Shown: positions 1-12,340 of the stretch, in pieces
Layout: each line of letters opens with the position of its first letter
Position numbering within the stretch: position 1 is the first letter of the stretch
Origin: Datnioides undecimradiatus
Lineage: Eukaryota > Chordata > Actinopteri > Lobotiformes > Datnioididae
DNA: 64,000 nucleotides
NCBI GenBank assembly: GCA_008933995.1
Contig: WARS01000026.1
Location: forward strand, 2,928,501 to 2,992,500
Direction of reading: 5' to 3'
Position numbers and translations under genes: made by a program
The notes under the pieces: generated by a model
What the model saw: the letters and a program-made list of their open reading frames with translations, nothing else
The model's database searches: none
What the model was told of the DNA's origin: nothing

Positions 1-257
1 TAATATTACTCAACTCTGTTAGAAAGTCATTCGAATGTTGGTTGGTGGTGGGGGAAATAAAGCGGAAAAGTAACTAGATAAAAAAAGGCTTCCTTCAATC
101 ATGCACTAAACTCCTTGACATGTAATCTGTCAATAGTTTGTTGCTGAGATAATGCCGGCTGCCACGAGCAGATTTGATTGGCAGCTTAGGGTCTGGCCCC
201 TCCTTCCTGTGGTTTGACGGGGGGTAGGTGAAAGAATATGGAGCCTCCCCCTTCCCT
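1..257. other. AT-rich non-coding DNA, nothing recognised
   Basis: No exon, RNA gene or transposon could be supported here. The sequence is mixed-composition vertebrate non-coding DNA ending at a pyrimidine-rich tract. Confidence 0.5.
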
Positions 258-370
258 GCTCTCTCTCTCACTGTGTGTCGCTCTCTGTGTCGCTCTCTCT
301 CTCTGCCTCTCGTGCGCTGCCTCTCTCTCTCTCACTCTCTGCTTTGCCCCTATACACACACACACGCACA
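258..370. repeat. TC-rich low-complexity tract passing into (CA)n
   Basis: The tract is dominated by CT dinucleotides broken by TGTG and GCGC steps, and ends in a short CA run at about 353-370. The short open frame on the minus strand here (268-474) is a by-product of the simple sequence: its product is mostly Arg, Glu and Ser from GAGA codons. It is an interrupted, presumably old, microsatellite. Confidence 0.85.
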
Positions 371-2417
371 GACCAAGCTGTTGGTGATGTTGTCTGAATA
401 GGCTGATAGGAAATTATGGCAGAGGAACTGGAGCAGTTTTTTTCTCCCTCCCTCAGTGGGCTGGCCTTTTCCATCTTTGTGGTCTTCTAGCCTTTCAACT
501 CTCTTGGGGTGGAGCCTCTGCTGCCTCTATTCAAATGAGGGGAGCACAACATTTTAAAAAAAAGGTTTTGGGAGGAAGAGATTACACATTTATTAAAATA
601 AATTCTACTTTTATAGCACACAAGTATTGCAGGCTTTTATACTAATTATTTAAATCACATACATTGTGTTTACCTATAAGTGCTCCTTTTTAGACACAGA
701 GATATCACTATTGTTTTATATAAAGTACGACTACAGTCGGCGAAAGGATATTTTCATAGTTCTGTGAGCGAGGAACCAAACTATTAAATCATCACTGAAT
801 CTCACACATTAAAGGGACACAGTAGATTTCAAACTGCATAAGATAAACACGCTTGTCCTCTTATGTCTCTTGCCAGAAGCATCAAGAGTCTTTATGATAT
901 TTGACAGAAATATTACTCCCAACACTTTAGCTTGAAGCAAATAACTCATTCACTTCTCTCACAAAACCGAGATCCTCTCTATTTCAGCGCTATGTAGTAC
1001 ACTTTCTTTACCTCTCTCCCTTCAGAGCACACTCTTTCTCCTTCCCTCCCAGTGATAAGCTATCAGTTTTCATTGTAATTTCAGGTGAAATGATAAACGA
1101 CAGCCGTTACCAGGTGACAATGAATACTTTATAAGACAAACCCCTTATTTGCCTGGCAGTTTCTTCCGCAGTAGCATGCAAAGTGCCTCTGGACCATTTG
1201 TACATAATGCCCATGTAGTGTAAACATGGCCGTATGTCAAGAATGCGGAATTTAAAAAGTGACAAAAAGTCTGAACTTTAAAAGGATACTTTCCTGTTTT
1301 CCACAGCAGTTTTACACGAAACAAAAGGTGCTGTATAACTAACATTTAATGGTTACAGAAAAGAGGAAATGAACAACTTTATGGCTTTGAACCATAATGC
1401 AATGATACGTAGTCCTGGCTTCAGTTCCTGAGTGCTGTCAGCAAAGTCCAAAGTATGTACATAAAACAGGTTTTGGTTGATTCTGAAATTATGATGACTC
1501 ATCCCGGTTAATAACAGGAAAACAAGCTTTGTCTCCTCCTTCCTAACCCACATAAAGGAAAATGTCCTTAAAAGAGTTTCTATCAAAAGGTTCCACCCTT
1601 GATCTAACATTGTACTGTAAATACTACTTCAGTTTTTGTTAGCCATGATAAAAAATCTAAATTGTTTTGCATGACCTGATTTGGCAACAGGACTTTTTTC
1701 TGTTACAAAGGTTGCTGGATAAACTCTTTTGTGAAATATCAGTCCTGTTCTTCATCAATCACATATTGTACAAACAAACATATTTTGTGTGGCGGATTAG
1801 TGAGCCCTGGTAAGTTCTGACGCCCATGTGGATCATAACTGAGCAAACTTTGAACTTCCTGACCACAGTGGCGACATGTTTACAAATCTCTGTTACTCAC
1901 TGCCATATCACACAAAAGGCATGAAATACTGTCAATAACATATAAAATTTAATGATGACTAAAATGTACTCAGATCACTGGTGCCGCAGTTTGCAACGGC
2001 TCTAGTAATGGCTCTGGTGCATGAAGGTATTTCAATTTTATGCTTAAAAGAAAAGGGAAGTTAATATTTCTTGAAGCTTTAAATGATCGTGGTTCGAAAA
2101 TAGGACATGAGAACATCAGTCTGGCTGTAACACTGTCGCGCCTTGCTCCACACAGACACAGCATATCAATAGACAGGAAAACAAAAACTTCTACAGTATC
2201 TCTAAACTTGATATTGGGGACGTTTTAGTTTGCAGGGTGAATTCTATTCATGTCCATAGGAGGGAGGGTTTGTCGTCCACGCATTGCAGCCCTCTGGCCC
2301 TCGAGCTGCCATCTTTGGGGGCGAAACCATTACTTTTCAAAAGGAGCTGTGGGGCTTTTCGTTTGATGTGGTCTGAGGGTATTGTATGGTGCATGCGGGA
2401 GAATGTTGAGGGCAAGG
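371..2417. other. Non-coding AT-rich spacer
   Basis: No coding exon is recognised. The stretch has ordinary AT-rich composition and several short chance open frames without domain-like content. I see no transposon ends, RNA genes or strong motif clusters. Confidence 0.5.
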
Positions 2418-2455
2418 TGGAGTGTGTATGCGAGTGAGTGTGTGTGTGCACGCTG
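2418..2455. repeat. Interrupted (TG)n microsatellite
   Basis: The GTGTG run is broken by GCGAG and GCAC steps. It is a short, degenerate dinucleotide repeat. Confidence 0.75.
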
Positions 2456-3539
2456 CCGTGCGTGTGACATGGCAGGGGTACATCAGTCAAAGGGCCGCCG
2501 GGCCAGACGTTTGGCTGCCCCTGACAGTGCACTCCAGGAGGGGCTGGTCTGGTGAAGGGCCCACTCTGAGTCCTCCATTCCCCAGGACAAAAGCTAGGGC
2601 CCGGTTGATAGATGTGAATTCAGTGGCTTTTGTGCCCAAAGCCCAGAGACATGCCGAGTGAGAAATCTGACCTTTGCCGAGAGTCAGATTGTGTTTTTGA
2701 ACCCCTCTTGCTGTCTCTGGCAGTTCGGGGCAAAGAGTGAGCGAGCGAACGAGAGGCAAAGAAGTGGGTGCGAGCTCGCGTGGAGTGCAGGTCTGTCCTA
2801 ACTGGTGGAGTGTACAGGTGGTGCTGAGGGGTTGTTAGACAGGAGCAGCGCCACAAAACACTTCTACCACATCGAACTTTAAACACAACAAATTAAAATA
2901 GTTTGTGTTTTTCAGCAGACAATGGCTCAAGTTTATTCTTGATATTCACTGTCATGTTGTTGTCAAATTGGCAGGAAATTGAATGTGTAAAAGCTTAATT
3001 CTGAAGCAGGGGCTTTTAAAGTGGGATTCAACAAGAGTTCACCCCAGTGTTATTCGAGGTTGTCTGTGATGTGGGATATTATTCCCTCTCACGTCTGTTT
3101 ATATTGCATTATATATTTATTTTTAAGCAGAGAAGGAGCTGAATATTAAACTTACACACAAACACAGGCAGAACAATGATGATGGCTATACACCACTTCT
3201 TGATGATCATCATTTGCATTACTCATGACAATGATTCTTCAGAATCTCATTTGATTTTCATAATTGCTGTATAGCTGTACATACAGCTACATACATACAC
3301 TGCGAAAATCACGGCAAATCTCATTATGAGGTACACACTTGAAAGGAATTAACACAGAGTTTGTATGAGGTATACGGTAGATTTGTGTGTCAACATGCTG
3401 CTATGTCTTTTTTATATTTGTGCACTGTCTATGATATTACGTGAATGATGATATATCATGTTACTTGGCGGCAGTGTGCTGAGAGCAGAGATTTTGTAGA
3501 TAGAATAGGCCTATGTTTTTGAGTCATACATTTTTCTTG
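2456..3539. other. Non-coding spacer with a small CpG cluster near 2737-2785
   Basis: A local cluster of about six CpG dinucleotides in roughly 45 bases lies at 2737-2785, including the palindrome CGAGCTCG, in otherwise CpG-poor surroundings. The open frames over this part on both strands (2422-2886) have no recognisable domain. The remainder to 3539 is AT-rich with no visible gene. Confidence 0.45.
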
Positions 3540-4295
3540 ACACTGCTTTCATCCCCCGGCCGTAATCATCATATCTCCCCCATTGCTCTCCCGGATGCAG
3601 ACATCCATAATGCAATCTTCCTAATTTTGATCCCTCGCAATCTGGTTTTTAAAAGGGAGGGGAAAAAAGGGACATATTTCTGAAGGCTTGCTCCGTAATC
3701 ATTTTAGACAGATAGCCTTTCCCATCGCAGATGAGCAAATATTTGTAAACCAGCTATCTAATGGAAAATTAGAGTGAAATTAGAGTGAAATTCATGACAG
3801 TGAAATCCGATTATCTGTAATTCTATTATGCCATCTTAGCCCACACAGCATATTTTTGTAGAGTTTTTTCCATAAATACCTATGCCAGGGGTCCTGCTAA
3901 TCAAATAAAATTGAAATTCATCTTCCCATTAAATTCAATTAGCCGCAATTTCTAAAGCCTAACAAAGATTTTAATTACTAAATTATAAAATTCTCCCTAG
4001 CCAAATTGGGGAGAGAAAAAGTGCATACCCTGCTTCTGAAAAACAAACCCATGAAAGGAAATTGTTGATCAAAAAAGATATCCAGGGGAAAATAACATTA
4101 GGGAGAGCACTGGGGCCTTTATTCAGCGAGTCTGGGTGGGGAGTGACGTGTGCCAAGCGCTAGGCTCCTGGGCCGGAGGAAATGAACTTAGCTGAGGTTC
4201 TCTCTGTCTCTAAATGTCTGCCCTCAGAGTTATTATGCTGTAATTGACTAATTGACACCTTAATTTCATTTATGGGGCTCCTGTGTTCATAAAGC
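3540..4295. promoter_or_regulatory. Candidate conserved non-coding element (enhancer-like), strongest of the left half
   Basis: About 750 bases without microsatellites and with high local complexity. It is dense in homeodomain-type cores (ATAATGCAAT, TTTTAATTACTAAATTA, TGTAATTGACTAATTGAC) and TATTTGTAAAC forkhead-like sequence. An exact 11-bp unit (AAATTAGAGTG) is repeated head to tail at 3766-3776 and 3777-3787, with a partial third copy to 3792. All frames carry frequent stops. This texture is typical of deeply conserved vertebrate developmental enhancers. Conservation is inferred, not measured. Confidence 0.5.
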
Positions 4296-7200
4296 AACCT
4301 CTGGGTGGGGCAGTGGTCTTGAGCGGAAGCAAGGAAGTCGACATCCAGGACAACAACAGGTAGGGCCTTAGGCCTTCAGTTCTGTCCTCGGCAGATGACG
4401 ATTATGCATTTGATAATGAAATGGTCAGGAAGAACATACTGACTTAGCAGAGGCTTAAGGAGCATCTTACTCATATGTTTAAATCCCTCTGATGAATGCT
4501 GATGGGTAGTAATCATGCATGTCCAGCCTTACAATCTGGCACTGCAGGCACAAATGACCTCCTTCAGGGTCAGAGGAGTTTATTTTTGGTAAGTAAGGTT
4601 CTTACACGATCAAGCGGGGATTCGAGCAAGGTTTCTGGTTGTTTTAACTTCACAGGTGACCATGGGTGAATGCTCTGCTGTTGAATGTGAGTGTAACTAT
4701 TGCTTGTAAGGTTTAGTGGAGAGCACACTGCTAATAGGACAGCTCCGGGGTCTCGGGTCAGCCACTAGGTCCATTTCCCAGCCACCCCCTGCTCCTCACC
4801 AGTGGGCCACTAAAATAACAGCTCAGCACCCTCTGAAGACTACAAAGCTCCATCTGAAAAGGCACCTGCTGCTGTTATTCACTTTAGCCCCTTTGGCAGC
4901 TCACTCTGTCTGTTTAAAGGACACGTAGAAGAGAAAGACTGACTGGGAAATGATGAATTATTTAAGTATGATGTCTAATTGTTTCAAGGCAGACATCTTG
5001 TTTCTGGAAGGTAGAGGCTCTGGGGTGGGGGTGGGCGTACACGTGGGGGGAGGAATCTTTGTGAAGAGGTCTGTCTACTGTGTAATGCCGTCAGTCTCGT
5101 ACTTGAAGTGGCTCGGTAAATATGACCAAACTGAAACTTTAATCTGCTTTTTCCACACCCAAGCTGGCTGGGTATTAAAGATAATCTTTTTTGTGTGTCA
5201 TATGGTGGGAGATATAGATGGAGCTAATTTTTTAGAGACAAATCTGATATTTGTCAACTGGTTGAAAAAAACCAGGGGATTTTCTCCTAATCCTCCCTTG
5301 GATGTGAAGGCGCGTTAACAGCAAAATGCAGATGGTGTTCTGTGCAGGGAGAGTACCCAGCACTCAGCGCAGTGCATACGGAAAGGCGCAGCTAGCCTCG
5401 CTAGGGCTCAGCACAACCTGCAGATAGCGAACTCCCCCCCCACATTCAATTAACAAGTCACTTGTGAAAGCAGAGTATAGTATTCCAAAGCGCAAACTTT
5501 GCAAAATACATTTCTTGGTTGTTTTCTCTTTACTTTTTGTTTCCTTGCTGACATAACATCCTTACTTCTAGGCTGTGTTCATCAAATATTCAGTTGCAAC
5601 TCAATTCCAATAAGGAAAAGAAAACAAATTATAAATAAAATGGAGGCATAAATCTTTCAGGATCCTAATTCTAACTTTCCCTTGGAGTGTTTCTGTCTTT
5701 ATTTTGTCACATTAAGCAGTTTTGCTTTCCGTTCCCACTGCTAGGCGTGGCTGATTTTACACTGGTGGAAAGAGCCCTTTATTCTTCTGCTCTCTTGTTT
5801 TGGAACACTGCATTTTGTGGTGTCACTTCTTTTATGCACAATTATCACTTGTGTAACTTCTGGTTTTGTTTTTTATGAGAGACAGAACAATAAAAACCTA
5901 TGTGATGTTCTTTTTTTGGTTCCAGTGGGACTGTTGTAAGCTTGCACTTCACCCTGTCAACTACATCTATAGTATGACTACGCCACAGTAATGTAAAGCC
6001 GCATTGCTTTATCTTATCCACTGTTTTGGGGAGATAGCTTCTCTGGTCATTTTAGCACCAGAATGCAACATGGCAGAGTACTTTGGATGCATTCCTGAAC
6101 TGCTTTGAAGCTCTGCATTACATTTGACATTGTATTGATAGTCATTCTGTGGCCTTTCACAGATATCAGGTAAAATATATTTAATAAACAGCCTTGCTTT
6201 AAAAATCATAAACAAGTCAGAAAATATGTGGCGCACATGTTGAAATCCAACAGACTGTACTACTCCGTAGATGGGCCTAAGAGCGTGTACTTCTAAACCA
6301 ATTATTGAATATATAGCTACTAAGGTTGACAGTGTGGGACAGGGCAGATTAATGTCAAGAGGACAGGGAAGACGCTGACAGCATAAAACCTAGAATAGGT
6401 GCAGAGGGACAAACCATAAGACCTGCAAACTCTAGGTAAACTCAACTCTTTACTTCCTTTAATTACACTCATACAGTGTCTCATATAGTCACTTTAAGAT
6501 AATGCACTAAGTTACTGAGTTTAAACTTCAAAACACACACAAATGACATGTATGTACTTACTAACACTGATTTTATGGGTCTTGTTTATTCATGATGCCA
6601 ACTCTTAAGTTGCACAACATTATTTATGAATAAAAAAAAAAAACAAAAAACAAAACCTCTTTCACTCATAGATCCAAATGAACTCTTCTTTATTAAAGAC
6701 TGCTGGTTCACAAATAATTGGAGGAATTTTATTTCTTTATCAAGCCTCAGTGTGTCCTTTTCTACATTTAAGTGGTAATAGCAGCAAGAAAGACCTAAAT
6801 TAAAAGGCAACAGGCAAGGAAGCTATATTAGTCTGCAGCATGTGTATTTGTTCTGCACAAGATAGAGCTGACTCCTATTGATCAGTCCTGCTATAGAAAA
6901 AAAGTTGACATTATATGCACTATGAAATTCAGCATTTTTTTAACCTTCAGCAAGGCTTGTCATTCGCTTGTAAAATAAATATATAAATATACACTAGGAG
7001 GAAGAGAAGGGGGGAAAAAAAATCGCTAAAGCTCTTTTGCTGTAATTGGCTGAATAGCAAGGGCAGCAGAAAATTTACAGGCAGACAACAGTGTGAAGGG
7101 GACTCGGTCACAGTGCAAAACTAAGCCCTCAGCACCAGCAAGGGAGTAAGCAAACCAGAGCAGCAGCAAGCAAGCGTCTAGGTGCCTGTCTGGCATATCT

Positions 7201-7377
7201 TAACCAGCATGAGGCACTTGTCTCTCCCAAGCTTTGGCGGTAAGCTGCAGATCACAGTCCATTTTCTGGACAAGTTAAGTAAATAACCCAAGCAAGCATG
7301 CATAAGACAGTGACAGGGAAAGAGAAATCCCCCAAAGTCACAGTGGTGACACTCTACTAAATCCAATCAAACTGAGG
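4296..7377. other. Non-coding spacer
   Basis: No gene is recognised. A 122-codon open frame (4950-5318, plus) has low-complexity Gly/Val stretches and no domain, and is treated as chance. The phrase CTAGCCTCGCTAG at about 5392 is a small inverted repeat. The run at 6631-6655 is an A-rich homopolymer tract. The rest is AT-rich and unremarkable. Confidence 0.5.
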
Positions 7378-7435
7378 AGGGAGAGGGAGAGAGACAGAGA
7401 GAGCAGGAGAGAGAGAGGGAAGGAGGGAGGAAGAT
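7378..7435. repeat. GA-rich (purine) low-complexity tract
   Basis: Polypurine run of GAGA and GGGA units on the plus strand, typical of degenerate GA microsatellites in fish non-coding DNA. Confidence 0.85.
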
Positions 7436-10400
7436 ATCCTCTTTGCTGCCTGTGTGTGTCCAACAGCATTGATGCAATAACACCTCATTCAGTGTTTAGC
7501 CCTTCTCAAAGGACAGGCAGGGATAACACTTTAAACCCTGTGGCTTTATCTCCTGCAGATTTTCCATAAAATGCCAAGCCAGGGAGCCGGGGCCATGTGA
7601 CTACCATGTAGGTCAGGGCAGATGGGGGGTAGAAAGTGTGGGAGGTGAAGGGAGCGAGACAGAGTGGGGGAGGATGGGAGTTTTCTAATGGAACTGTTGA
7701 AAATAGCAAGCAGTAACCAGATTAGATCAATTAAGATTCTGTCTGTATCTGTTGTTGACTGGAGCAAGACTGAGAATTCAAACGTAAAGAAAAACACATG
7801 CAGCTATCAAAAGGCTGAATGGAAGAAGAAAAAAAATGTTTGCTAACTTTGAGTTAAATGTGACGTTTTAGTGACAGAGCAAAGTTTAGGCATGTTAATG
7901 TTCAGCAGACTGCATTTCAGTATATGGAGGGAAATATAGTAAATCCATTTATACATCAGCTTTGTCAGTAAATGGATGCATTTAATTTGTTGTATTAAAA
8001 ACAATAGTGATCACTGAACATGACTCCATCTGTTATGTAACCTCTACACACAGCTCGAGCCACCTCTGAAAAATACCTCATTTTCAATATGATACGCATT
8101 ATTTTCAAAGACTGTGAATGGCTGTGAATGTGTGATCAGTTGCTTTGAAGGAAAACAAAAGCTCTTGTGCATACTAGACCTACCTTTAAGCAGGTAAATC
8201 CTGACCTTATAGCTACAGTCCACAAATTCAATGCACTGCACATCTTGTCTCCAGATCTTGGTTTCTATGAAAGCATTTTCTGGTGAACTGGTTGATCATT
8301 ATCCATGACATTTTCAGAGTACTGAGATATGTCAATATTCTGAAGCTCAATGGGCTTGTATAATTGAACTAAGGGCCCTTAGTTTCCATATGCTGAGGGC
8401 ACAGCTTCCCAGTGGAATACCAGTGACGCTTGATGGAATACAAAAGATGGACAGGATTAGGCTTTGTGCTGTTGACTGACCTTGACCTATATTTTGACCC
8501 ACATCCTCACTCAATCACATGATTCTATTTTGATCAATAAAACTTAGGTGAATGTGCCAAAAGATGGACCCAAATAGCAACTGTCCCCCGTCTTAATGTC
8601 TACAATTTTTATATTAGTCCTGAGCACCACTGGCTAGCTTTGTATAACCTGGCCTCAATCAAACTCAAAGGCACTATCCCTGTGAAAATAGTATTGATCA
8701 AAACTAGCATCTATCCATGCATAAGAGCTTGTTTCAATTGATTTTTCCTCTTTGAGCTGAAAAATATAATAGAGTTGATATGAATTACAGGGTGTTTTGC
8801 TTCAATTCATCAACACAACCCAGATAATACTCGCTGTTGCCAGGGAAACATGATAACAGTTTTTGTCTGTTTCTCAACAATCAATTACTTTAATGCACTT
8901 ATGCTAGTGTTTACAGAGAAACACATGACAGTCTGTAGAAATCACCAATACTGTAACCAGATGGTTTATAGCAGAAACACACAGCATATGGGGCTCTAAG
9001 CAGGGCCTCGTTCCAATGCGAGTAAACCAAAGTATATCTTGTATCTTTTCACTGAGGGAATAACAAAGCTAGCATGTTATGCAGCTACATGTTGGTGGCT
9101 AATGGCAGGTTATCACCATATTCCAATTTGTTCTATGACATTGTATCATATGTGGTACCTTTTTTTATATGTGATAAATGGGAAAAATACATTATAATAA
9201 ACTATCAATGTATATCTATAAATTGCACAGCAAAAGTTACAGCTTGTACCACTCTAAACTATCCCAGTTGTCACGTTATACTCAAAGATTTGCTGTCTCT
9301 AATTCCCAAGCTCAAGGCTGATCAGTGTTATTCTAGTGACACTTCCCCTAAAGCCTCCTGACATTAAGCCTTTATAAGACAGTTATTGGTTGTACATTGG
9401 TCTTGCAACATAAACTACTTTTTATGCCTTTATCATCATGTTTAAATAAAATAACTACAGCAACAGATTAAACTCAATAGGCCAATAGGCTACCTCCTGC
9501 CTTGTTAATAGGCTATTATTGTACTGTTATCCTTGGAGTGTCTTCTGTAGGTTTTAGGCTTGAGGCCTTATTATTATTGATGTAGCGGAGGTGCAGTTGT
9601 TACAAAAGAATAGACTAGTATGGCTTGTTTCACTGTCCCTGCCCAAATCTACATTTATGCTATTCTAGGCTAATAACACAGATAATAACAAACCAATATG
9701 AACGGACCCACACAAAATAATTCTCAGGCAAAGACTCTTAAGGGAACAGGGAAAATCAACTTACACTTCCCCCAAACCAAAACAGGCAATTGTAAAGCGG
9801 GTAAAGAGATTTAAGCACATGCCATGGTAAATCGAGGGCTTACCTTGCCACTAAAGCTGGTCTATCCTGACCCCTCAACTTAAAACTATCTGCAGGTGGA
9901 TATTAAAATAGTTAAGATTAAGCTTTGACACAGTCTATTGTCGCATTGTCATAAAACTCCTCAATGCACATTGACTGTTCATGTTTTTTGTTCTAAAAGA
10001 ATCAACAAAACAAAACACTGACGTTACTGTGAGTTTGTAATAAGAGAGTAAGGGTTGAAATCTTGATATATTAGTAATAGAGTAGACATTCTAATCAGTG
10101 AGTTGGTGTACAAAATTGTTGCAATGTAAAACAAGATTATGAAAAACAGACTATATAAGAAACATTAAGTGTCTCAAACAAAAACTCTGTTTCGCCTCGT
10201 CAGCCACGTGCTTGTAGACATGGCGTTGACGGTTTGTTGGTCACTCACCATTTTAGATCACAAATGACTCCATCATGAGGCTGACATTTTCGTTTTTTAG
10301 AGAAACACTTCCACATTTCCACAACTATTGTGTTGTTAGTGACAACTGAGTCAAATGAGTCACGAACAGCTCAAAGTTTACAGATATCCAGTTTCAGATA

Positions 10401-11220
10401 TCTTAACATCTTTTGGAAATATTAGTATGCAATTTTGCAAAGACATTTGTGGCTAATAGATTTTTTATGCCCGACTTTTCCTTTAGCACCACCATGAGCC
10501 TAATTTATGGCTCTCACAATGAAATGACTCAACAACTGAAATTATATGATTTGCCATTAAATTGGTTAACACTTTTCTCTTGAGATGAATTGTATTAACT
10601 TTGGTGACACCTCAGCTGTACTATGTAGTATGTATTTACTGATAATTAAGAAAAGTAAGCATGCTAACTAGGACTGCACAACACAGACACAACCACAGTT
10701 CAGTTAGCAACTTGCACGTCACTTCGCAGGGCATGCAAGTCAAGTCAAGTAAAACAAATTATCTCAAATCAAAGAAAAAAATTGCATGGTTCTCATTTTC
10801 AATGACTACACTACAAGAGAAGTATATCTGAAATATGATAATTTAACAGTTTGAGAATTTAGGGTTCTGGGTTGGAGATGCTAGTGAGTGAAAAGCAAAC
10901 ATCTCTGGGCGCCCAAATGTTTTTGATTACAAAAGCAGATATAGGTCAGCTTGACCATTGCTATATTCAAACTTGTTGAATACATAACCATTGTCTCTGG
11001 CGTTTGTCAGTAGGAGGAACAGTTTGCTGGATGTATGTATTTCCTAGCCTGTGTTTCTCCAGGACTTGTGAGTGTCGTGTCCCAACTGGTTTTTAAACTG
11101 GCTCCCTTATTTGTGCTTTGTGTTTGCACCCTGGCTTGTCACCTTAAATGACAGTGTTCACTAGTACGAGCAAGATGAGCGATCACGTTAATGTCTCTAC
11201 AGCAAAGTTTTCTAGTGGTT
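7436..11220. other. Non-coding AT-rich spacer
   Basis: No coding region or RNA gene is supported. The only motif cluster noted is a set of nuclear-receptor half sites at 8477-8500. An RFX-like imperfect X-box (GTTGCC, 2-bp spacer, GGAAAC) lies at 8836-8849. Long AT-rich stretches around 9.4-10.8 kb show no repeat structure visible by eye. Confidence 0.5.
8477..8500 (-). promoter_or_regulatory. Clustered nuclear-receptor half sites (NR5A/ERR-like)
   Basis: TGACCT occurs twice with no spacer (8477-8488), followed six bases later by TGACCC (8495-8500). Read on the minus strand it contains TCAAGGTCA, the extended half site bound by NR5A (SF-1/LRH-1) and estrogen-related receptors. This is a motif match only; binding is not shown and the surroundings are not obviously conserved. 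Confidence 0.3.
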
Positions 11221-11221
11221 G

Positions 11222-12340
11222 GTTAGGGCACTTTGGGATTTCATTCCTTCCACTAGGACCGGGAGCACATGACCAAAGGTAATGGCTGGAATATGGATAG
11301 ACTACTCAAGAATACTCAGCATCTTTTCTCACCAGAACACCCATATCGTCTCCAACACCACACCATCTGCCAGTTAATCTCATGCGCTATTTTACCCAGT
11401 AGAAAACAAGACACAGAGATACTTGAGCTCTTTCACAAAGGACAACAACTGACTCGCAAACCAAGGACGGAAAACACTGGATGGACAACATTTACCAGAA
11501 GTGTGCCATGCCCTCAGACTTAAAGCTGCTGACTGTCATCCCAACCACTTCACATTCAGCTGCAGATCACCACAAGGCACACTGGGGGTCAGTCCAATGA
11601 AGCCAACAGAGTAACATCATCACCAAACACTTAATCTCCACTAATCTAGCAATATGTTCTTGGTGAACAACCAAAACACAGACACAGATCCTTCTTGGGT
11701 TGTACAAAGGCCAGATGGCATGGTCCCATATTCTCACATTTTCCTCAATATGACACCCTAAGGGATGAATTCATGAGCTTTCAAGCCCATGAATCACATG
11801 GACTTCTTGATGTGCAAAAACAGTTTGAGATGGTCTACTTTTTTATGGAGTAGTCTGCAAATGCACCTTCTCAAAATTATGTTTGACACTGAAGCTAGAG
11901 CCTCCTTTCCAGCACATTGGTGTTTGCTTTTGTAAAACACTGTGATACACAATTATTAGAACACAACCTTCAGTTATATTGTTTAAAAAAAGGAAACCAC
12001 CACAGTATCTCAAAGAAAATCTCCACCAACCAAATGCCTTGCCACTACTTCAATAACCACTGCCAAAGAGATAGGCAAGTCTTTCCCCATGACTCCCAGC
12101 TCTAAAAAGAGTCACTATCAGGAGATCCTCAAAGCGTTCTTTCCAATTCTTGACACTATGCCCTGACGAGATCTTCTTTTGAGAATCGTCTGGGCAAGGC
12201 AATGGTTTTTGCTTCTACAGCCATAGATGCTACACTAATCTCTACTGCAGGACCCCCCCATCTGGGTCATATGGATCTCCTTCACATGTAGTCACATAGA
12301 AGCATGCCTCACAATGTCCATGCAATACTTAACCAGCGCT
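11222..12340 (-). mobile_element. Decayed non-LTR (LINE) retrotransposon fragment, reverse-transcriptase region
   Basis: Read on the minus strand, the segment resembles the teleost LINE family that encodes an endonuclease and reverse transcriptase. In order from the 5' side: an ASMAVEAKT-like stretch (12204-12236), the pre-RT linker motif NWKERFEDLL (12120-12149), a CTGGAAAGGAGG stretch matching the LERR region (about 11910), the catalytic box as FGDDVTLLASLD (about 11588-11627; families of this kind usually have FADD), KELKYLCVLF (about 11403-11432; usually EFKYLGVLF) and ITFGHV (about 11265-11283; usually LTYGHE). Stops and frameshifts separate these islands, so the copy is dead. Both ends are truncated: most of the endonuclease and the 3' tail are missing. 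No target-site duplication was found. The plus-strand open frames at 11269-11523 and 11917-12105 are antisense shadows. The exact clade (RTE, Rex or another) is not assignable by eye. Confidence 0.82.

Noticed and set aside
2080..2110. tRNA B-box (GGTTCGA...)
   Set aside because: The following bases do not match the B-box and no A-box or cloverleaf can be drawn.
4950..5318. 122-codon plus-strand open frame
   Set aside because: Contains low-complexity Gly/Val from a G-rich patch; no domain, no splice support.
11269..11523. 84-codon plus-strand open frame
   Set aside because: It is the antisense shadow of the decayed minus-strand LINE.
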